Source: Chloroflexota bacterium
Lineage (GTDB): Bacteria > Chloroflexota > Anaerolineae > J102
Reading direction: 5' to 3'
Assembly: GCA_013151415.1 (NCBI GenBank)
Contig: JAADII010000153.1
Coordinates: 1 to 36,869, forward strand
Length of the DNA stretch: 36,869 bases
Positions 32,416 to 36,869 of this stretch are shown here, piece by piece. Within the stretch, counting starts at the first letter, position 1, and each line of letters begins with the position of its first letter. Made by a program: the position numbers and the translations under genes. The notes below the pieces were generated by a model. It saw nothing but the letters and a program-made list of their open reading frames with translations. It was not told where the DNA came from and searched no databases.

Positions 32416-35355
32416 TCAGGATGGAACCGGTGTTTCGGGCAACACTTTGCGCAGGAACTGGCCCGTATAGGATTTGGGATGGCGGGCCACGCGTTCGGGC
32501 GTCCCCTCCACCACGATGCGACCGCCTTTGTCGCCCCCTTCAGGCCCCAGGTCGATGATCCAATCGGCCGATTTGATCACGTCCAGGTTGTGCTCGATGA
32601 CCAGCACCGTGTTGCCGCGATCCACCAGGTCGTGGAGCACCTCCAGCAGTTTCTCCACGTCCGCGAAGTGCAGGCCGGTGGTCGGCTCATCCAGAATATA
32701 GAGCGTCTTGCCGGTGGCGCGCTTGGAAAGCTCTTTGGCCAGCTTCACGCGCTGCGCCTCGCCGCCCGAAAGCGTGGTCGCGGGTTGCCCCAGCCGTATA
32801 TAGCCCAGGCCCACGCGGTAGAGCGTGTCGAGCTTGCGGTGAATGCTGGTGATGTTGGCGAAGAACTCGCGCGCCTCCTCCACCGTCATATCCAGCACAT
32901 CGGCGATGCTCTTGCCCTTGTATTTGATTTCCAGGGCCTCGCGGTTGTAGCGCCGACCGTGGCACACCTCGCAGGGCACATAGACATCGGGCAGGAATTG
33001 CATCTCGATGCGGATGATGCCGTCGCCGCGACAGGCTTCGCAGCGCCCGCCCTTTACATTGAAGGAAAACCGGCCCGGCTTGTAGCCGCGCAATTTCGCT
33101 TCGGGCAGGCTGGCGAACAACTGGCGGATGGGCGTGAACACGTCGGTGTAGGTGGCGGGGTTCGAGCGCGGGGTGCGGCCAATGGGCGATTGGTCGATGT
33201 CGATGACCTTGTCCAGGTGCTCCAGACCCTCCAGGGCTTCGTAGCGGCCCGGCTTGGCCCGCGCCGAGTACATGCGCTTGGCAATGGCCCGGTAGAGCGT
33301 GTCCACCACCAGCGTCGATTTGCCCGATCCGCTCACGCCCGTGACCACGATGAACATGCCCAGGGGAAAGCGCACGGTCAGGTTGCGCAGGTTGTTCTGA
33401 CTCGCGCCGCGGAGGACAAGGTGTTTGCCGTTGCCCGGACGTCGCGTCTTGGGGACGGGAATCTGGCGGCGACCGGAGAGATAGGCCCCGGTGAGACTGG
33501 TTTCGTGGGCCTCGATGGCTTCGGGCGGGCCTTCGGCCACCACCTCGCCGCCGTGCTCGCCCGCGCCCGGACCCAGGTCGATGACCCAATCGGCCGAGCG
33601 GATGGTCTCTTCGTCGTGCTCCACCACCAGCACCGTGTTGCCCAGGTCGCGCAGGTCGCACAGCGTGCGGATGAGCCGGGCGTTGTCGCGTTGGTGCAGG
33701 CCGATGCTGGGTTCGTCCAGAATGTAGAGCACGCCCATGAGTTGCGAGCCGATTTGGGTGGCCAGGCGAATGCGCTGGGCCTCGCCGCCGCTCAAGGTCC
33801 CGGCCTGGCGATTGAGCGTGAGATAGTCCAATCCCACATCGTGCATGAAGCGCAACCGCGCCTGAATCTCCTTCAGCACCTGGCGGGCGATGGTCCATTG
33901 GCGCTGGCTCAGGGGCGAGGCCGCGGGCACGGTTTCGGGTAGGGGCGCGTTGTAGGGCGCGTCGATGCTCGTCCCCCGCAAGTAAGACACCCAGGCCAGG
34001 GCCTCGGCCACCGACATGCGGGTGATGTCGTCGATGTTCTTGCCGTCGATGGTCACCGCGAGGGCTTCGGGCCGCAGGCGCTTGCCGCCGCACGCGGGAC
34101 AGGGCCGGTTGGTCATGTATCGTTCGAGATATTCGGTGCGCACATACTCCGAGGTGGTCTCGCGATAGCGTCGCTGCAAGTTGGGGATCACGCCTTCGTA
34201 GACGACCTGGAACTCGCGCTGGTAGCCGTGCTGATTGATGTAGCGCACGCGGATTCTTTCGTCGCGCTTGCCGCCGTAGAGGATGATGTCGCGCTGCTTG
34301 CGGCTGAGCTCCTTCCAAGGGACGTGGTAGGGGATGCCGTAGTGTCGGGCCGCGGCCTCGATCAGGGCCTGATAGTAGGTGCTGGTCTCGCGCGCCCAGG
34401 GATGAATCGCGCCCTCGGCCAGGCTCAGCTCGGGGTCGGGGACGATGAGCTCGGGGTCGAATTCCATCTGCGTGCCCAGACCGGTGCAGGCCGGACACGC
34501 GCCGTGGGGCGAGTTGAAGGAGAAGGTGCGCGGTTCGATTTCGGGCAGGCTGACGCCGCAGGCCGCGCAGGCCAGATGCTCGGAGAAAAGCCGGTCATGC
34601 GCCCGCGCCGCGTCGGTTACGTCCGAGACGATCATGACGCCGCCGCCCAGGTTGAGCGCGGTCTCCACCGAATCGGCCAGACGACTCATATCCATGCCGC
34701 CGCCGTTTTCGCGGCCATGCCGCACGATGAGCCGGTCCACCACGGCCTCGATGGTGTGGGTTTTGTAGCGATCCAGCTCGATTTCTTCGTTGACATCGTA
34801 GATTTCGCCGTTCACGCGCACGCGCACGAACCCGGCCTTGCGCACGTCCTCGAATACGGCCTTGTGCTCGCCCTTGCGGTCTTTGATCAGGGGCGCGAGA
34901 ATAAGCAGGCGGCTGCGTTCGGGGTACGAGGCGATGGCGTCTACAATTTGCTCGGTGGTCTGGCGGCTGATGGGCTGACCGCATTTGGGGCAATGAGGTT
35001 GCCCAATGCGCGCGAAGAGCAGGCGCAAATAGTCATAGACCTCGGTGACCGTGCCCACGGTGGAGCGGGGGTTGCGACTGGCGCCCTTTTGGTCGATGGA
35101 AATGGCCGGAGAAAGCCCCTCGATCTGGTCTACGTCGGGCTTTTCCATCAGGCCGAGGAATTGCCGCGCGTAGGCCGAGAGCGACTCGACATAACGTCGT
35201 TGCCCTTCCGCGTAGATGGTGTCGAAGGCCAGCGACGACTTGCCCGAGCCGGACAGGCCCGTGATGACGACCAGCTTGTCGCGCGGGATTTCGACGTCGA
35301 TGTTTTTTAGATTATGCTCGCGCGCGCCGCGCACGATGAGTTTGTCTTGAGCCAT
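32416..35355 (-). CDS. uvrA: Excinuclease ABC subunit UvrA
   Basis: This 979-residue UvrA is the damage-recognition ATPase of nucleotide excision repair; it works as a dimer with UvrB. It has two ABC modules: Walker [21 protein letters not shown] near residue 33 and [16 protein letters not shown] in the second half; signatures [12 protein letters not shown] and [12 protein letters not shown]; Walker [13 protein letters not shown] and [12 protein letters not shown]. Zinc-finger cysteine pairs are present: CPKCG, CAACG with CPACTG, CPACGG, and CEACRGDG with [29 protein letters not shown] is a UvrA hallmark. The length is slightly above the usual ~940. No Shine-Dalgarno is visible: four heptamer repeats occupy the bases just upstream of the ATG. 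Confidence 0.98.
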   Translation of the reverse strand: MAQDKLIVRGAREHNLKNIDVEIPRDKLVVITGLSGSGKSSLAFDTIYAEGQRRYVESLSAYARQFLGLMEKPDVDQIEGLSPAISIDQKGASRNPRSTVGTVTEVYDYLRLLFARIGQPHCPKCGQPISRQTTEQIVDAIASYPERSRLLILAPLIKDRKGEHKAVFEDVRKAGFVRVRVNGEIYDVNEEIELDRYKTHTIEAVVDRLIVRHGRENGGGMDMSRLADSVETALNLGGGVMIVSDVTDAARAHDRLFSEHLACAACGVSLPEIEPRTFSFNSPHGACPACTGLGTQMEFDPELIVPDPELSLAEGAIHPWARETSTYYQALIEAAARHYGIPYHVPWKELSRKQRDIILYGGKRDERIRVRYINQHGYQREFQVVYEGVIPNLQRRYRETTSEYVRTEYLERYMTNRPCPACGGKRLRPEALAVTIDGKNIDDITRMSVAEALAWVSYLRGTSIDAPYNAPLPETVPAASPLSQRQWTIARQVLKEIQARLRFMHDVGLDYLTLNRQAGTLSGGEAQRIRLATQIGSQLMGVLYILDEPSIGLHQRDNARLIRTLCDLRDLGNTVLVVEHDEETIRSADWVIDLGPGAGEHGGEVVAEGPPEAIEAHETSLTGAYLSGRRQIPVPKTRRPGNGKHLVLRGASQNNLRNLTVRFPLGMFIVVTGVSGSGKSTLVVDTLYRAIAKRMYSARAKPGRYEALEGLEHLDKVIDIDQSPIGRTPRSNPATYTDVFTPIRQLFASLPEAKLRGYKPGRFSFNVKGGRCEACRGDGIIRIEMQFLPDVYVPCEVCHGRRYNREALEIKYKGKSIADVLDMTVEEAREFFANITSIHRKLDTLYRVGLGYIRLGQPATTLSGGEAQRVKLAKELSKRATGKTLYILDEPTTGLHFADVEKLLEVLHDLVDRGNTVLVIEHNLDVIKSADWIIDLGPEGGDKGGRIVVEGTPERVARHPKSYTGQFLRKVLPETPVPS

Positions 35356-35363
35356 GTTTTTTG

Positions 35364-35391
35364 GGTTCTAGGTTCTGAGTTCTAAGTTCTA
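35364..35391. repeat. GGTTCTA heptamer repeat, four units
   Basis: GGTTCTA, GGTTCTG, AGTTCTA, AGTTCTA run without a break, ending nine bases from the uvrA start codon on the upstream side. Confidence 0.75.
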
Positions 35392-35409
35392 CCACATCTT
35401 TTGCCGATG

Positions 35410-35459
35410 TTGACCAAAATGGACGAAAGTAGACCAATGTGGACCAAGATAGGCCAAGT
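35410..35459. repeat. TGGACCAAxx decamer repeat, five units
   Basis: Five consecutive 10-base units share T-[AGT]-G-[AG]-C-[CG]-A-A plus two variable bases: TTGACCAAAA, TGGACGAAAG, TAGACCAATG, TGGACCAAGA, TAGGCCAAGT. The 10-base period equals about one helical turn. Inverted copies lie at 35576-35605. Confidence 0.7.
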
Positions 35460-35476
35460 TCTGTTCCGAAAAAAGC

Positions 35477-35504
35477 GTCCGATGTCCAATGTCCGATGTC
35501 GGTC
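35477..35504. repeat. GTCCGAT heptamer repeat, four units
   Basis: GTCCGAT, GTCCAAT, GTCCGAT, GTCGGTC follow one another exactly. The unit is unrelated to the neighbouring GGTTCTA heptamer. Confidence 0.7.
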
Positions 35505-35528
35505 GCACAGGCCTTGATGAGCGCTCAA

Positions 35529-35605
35529 CCAACATAGACCATAGGACGAACATAGACCAAGAAGCTCCATCGTCTATGTTGGTCTACTTTGGTCTACGTT
35601 GGTCG
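35529..35605. repeat. Inverted repeat and inverted decamers
   Basis: CCAACATAGAC (35529-35539) pairs perfectly with GTCTATGTTGG (35572-35582). The right arm leads into three decamers, ATGTTGGTCT, ACTTTGGTCT, ACGTTGGTCG (35576-35605), which are reverse-complement relatives of the units at 35410-35459. A large stem-loop over the island is possible. Confidence 0.6.
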
Positions 35606-35655
35606 GCGCAAGCGATTTTCATCCGTATCGGAGCGGGCTGGCCCGCGGTTCGACT

Positions 35656-35756
35656 GCTTCGTCCATCTTCGTCTTATGGTCTATGTTCGTCTGGTTGTAT
35701 GCCAGGTGAGACGCCGATGCTTTCGCCTCATATCTCAAGCCACTCAAAGTTCAAGT
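35656..35756 (-). repeat. 101-bp dispersed repeat, copy 2
   Basis: This is the reverse complement of 6337-6437 with five mismatches and no gaps. It begins 18 bases downstream of the histidine-phosphatase stop codon and has the same orientation relative to that gene as copy 1 has to the kinase gene, so both copies sit at the 3' end of a gene. Confidence 0.9.
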
Positions 35757-35774
35757 TGCCAATTGCCAAATCGT

Positions 35775-36860
35775 TCACCATTGAATGAGACCGGAGGGGC
35801 GTTTGAGCACGCGTTCGATTTCCGCGGGGTCGCAGGGCGGGTCGTTGGGCGTAATCACCAGGTCGAAGGCGTCGTCGGGGTAGGGTAAGGGGCGGAAAAG
35901 ATATTGGTAGCGCACATGATTGGCGTTGAGCAAGGCCCGGCGCACTTCGCCCGCTTCGAGCGCCTGCAAGTCCCGGCTCATGACCACGGCCCGACGCGCG
36001 CGCAGGCTGACGCGCAAGGGCGTGATGGGATCGGGCGGCTCGATGAATAGCAGACTGTCGGCGCGCCGCGCTTTGTTGGCCAGGAAGGCCAGCCGCGGGT
36101 CCATGGGCAAGGCGGTCCATCGCTCCACCAACCCTTCGGGCAAACGCCAGCGGCCCTCTTCGTCCTGTTCGGCTTCGGGCAGCCGGGGATAGTCCTCCGG
36201 GTCGAGGTCAAGCAGGTGCTCGCGGGCGTTGATGTAAAAGACCAGCCAGCGCCGCCATTCGGCCCACTCGAACAGACTCACGCCTGTGTTGTAGGTGACC
36301 ATGTTGGCCAGGGGCAGGCCCAGCATGGCCCCAACCAACACATTCATGGTTCCGCCGTGGCTGACAATGGCGATGCGTTGGCCCGCGTAGGCCTGTAGAA
36401 TTTCGTTCAGAGCCTGCAACACCCGGTCGCGAAAGCTGATAAAGCCGGACGCCTCGCCGTCGGATGGGTTCCAGCCCTCCCACATGAGCCAGGGCTGGGT
36501 GGGATGCCCATGCGGCAATTCGTCGAAGAAGCCGACGCTGAATTCCTCCAGTCCGGGCCAGGAAACCGGCTCCAGGTCTTGGGCCAGAGCAATGGCCAGG
36601 GCCGTGCTGTGCGCGCGGCGCAGGGGCGAGGTGACGACGACATCCAGCCGCGCTTTCTGGGCCATCCAGTCGCCCACGCGCAGGGCCTGCGCCCAGCCCC
36701 GCGCGGTGAGATTGGGGTCGTAGGCGCTGAGGTTGGCGTAGACATTGGTCATGGATTCGGCGTGGCGCACCAGATAGAGCACCGTGCCCACCCGCCAGGG
36801 ACGGCCCCGGTCTTGCATGGGCACATCGGGCGGAGCAATGAGTGGAAGCTGTGAGGACAT
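35775..36860 (-). CDS. Histidine phosphatase family protein with methyltransferase-like tail
   Basis: This is a 361-residue protein. Residues about 25-220 are a phosphoglycerate-mutase-like histidine phosphatase: VLYLVRHAESMTNVYANLSA with phosphoacceptor H33 next to R32, TSPLRRAHSTALAIA (second arginine), a glutamate in GLEEFSVGFFDE and H168 in AIVSHGGTMN. The last ~75 residues (RRAVVMSRDLQALEAGEVRR, PLPYPDDAFDLVITPN, then EIERVLKRPSGLIQW) resemble the second half of a class I SAM-dependent methyltransferase, without the glycine-rich SAM motif. The substrate is unknown. The start at 36860 is nine bases from the window edge and the frame is open to the edge, so the true start could be further upstream. 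Confidence 0.87.
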   Translation of the reverse strand: MSSQLPLIAPPDVPMQDRGRPWRVGTVLYLVRHAESMTNVYANLSAYDPNLTARGWAQALRVGDWMAQKARLDVVVTSPLRRAHSTALAIALAQDLEPVSWPGLEEFSVGFFDELPHGHPTQPWLMWEGWNPSDGEASGFISFRDRVLQALNEILQAYAGQRIAIVSHGGTMNVLVGAMLGLPLANMVTYNTGVSLFEWAEWRRWLVFYINAREHLLDLDPEDYPRLPEAEQDEEGRWRLPEGLVERWTALPMDPRLAFLANKARRADSLLFIEPPDPITPLRVSLRARRAVVMSRDLQALEAGEVRRALLNANHVRYQYLFRPLPYPDDAFDLVITPNDPPCDPAEIERVLKRPSGLIQW

Positions 36861-36869
36861 GAATTCAAG

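Larger units (their letters stand above)
35356..35774. other. 419-bp repeat-rich intergenic island
   Basis: This gap between the histidine-phosphatase and uvrA genes (both reverse strand) contains no supportable gene. It is made mostly of short tandem and inverted repeats: heptamers at 35364-35391 and 35477-35504, decamers at 35410-35459 and, inverted, at 35576-35605, and the 101-bp dispersed repeat at 35656-35756. The uvrA promoter must lie here or upstream, but I could not place it. Confidence 0.7.

Noticed and set aside
32479..33942. Long open frame (487 codons) on the forward strand inside uvrA
   Set aside because: It is antisense to a clear uvrA and its product is rich in H, G, A, V and R without any domain. 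This is expected where GC-rich codon use keeps the opposite frame open.
35410..35605. CRISPR-like array
   Set aside because: The units are 7 or 10 bases with no spacers and no cas gene is present, so these are short tandem repeats.

Overview
The window is about 37 kb of GC-rich, tightly packed bacterial chromosome. It holds 30 apparently intact protein genes (the first cut by the left edge) and two toxin-gene remnants. I see no rRNA, tRNA, CRISPR array, phage structural gene or full insertion sequence. The gene mix (a very large multi-GAF sensor kinase with a 7TM-type N-terminus, many toxin-antitoxin modules, a lipoprotein amine-binding protein, and intergenic gaps made of short degenerate tandem repeats) fits a Chloroflexota (Anaerolineae-like) genome. 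That placement is inference and only moderately supported.

Layout. 1-4304: two paralogous ABC-2 type membrane permeases, separated by a reverse-strand DUF4160/DUF2442 pair and an NAD-dependent epimerase-like gene. 4470-5178: two antitoxin-type genes in tandem (Phd/YefM type and MNT nucleotidyltransferase), each followed by only the first codons of its expected toxin (VapC, HEPN). 5147-7120: a NarL/LuxR-type two-component system whose two genes are separated by a 101-bp dispersed repeat. 7240-12357: two neighbouring genes with the same unusual layout: a glycoside-hydrolase-like barrel, coiled coil, then peptidoglycan-amidase (PGRP/Amidase_2) domains, most of which have lost their zinc ligands. 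12505-13209: a Crp/Fnr-family regulator. 13212-24538: a reverse-strand amine/amino-acid cluster (two class III aminotransferases, a saccharopine-dehydrogenase-like enzyme, an ornithine-cyclodeaminase-like enzyme, a PotABCD-type ABC importer, an Lrp/AsnC regulator), interrupted by two forward-strand toxin-antitoxin modules (antitoxin-Doc and UPF0175-DUF3368) and a MITE-like element. 24747-32190: an OmpR-type regulator with a degenerate receiver, a GT-C glycosyltransferase and a 1436-residue sensor kinase. 32416-36860: uvrA, a 419-bp repeat island, and a histidine phosphatase with a methyltransferase-like tail.

How the genes work together. The reverse-strand order AsnC - potD - potA - aminotransferase - potB - potC suggests import of a polyamine or related amine and its deamination by the co-encoded aminotransferase, under AsnC-type control. 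The OCD-like, saccharopine-dehydrogenase-like and second aminotransferase genes downstream could process the product. The substrate is not shown by the sequence. The twin GH/PGRP genes look like cell-wall-directed proteins but have no signal peptide. Five toxin-antitoxin-type loci fall within the first 18.6 kb.

The least explained signals are: (i) the twin GH-coiled coil-PGRP proteins with a repeated His-to-Arg and Cys-to-Ser substitution; (ii) the 101-bp repeat found just after two unrelated genes; (iii) intergenic 6-, 7- and 10-bp tandem repeats; (iv) a 137-bp element with perfect 12-bp inverted ends and apparent target duplication.
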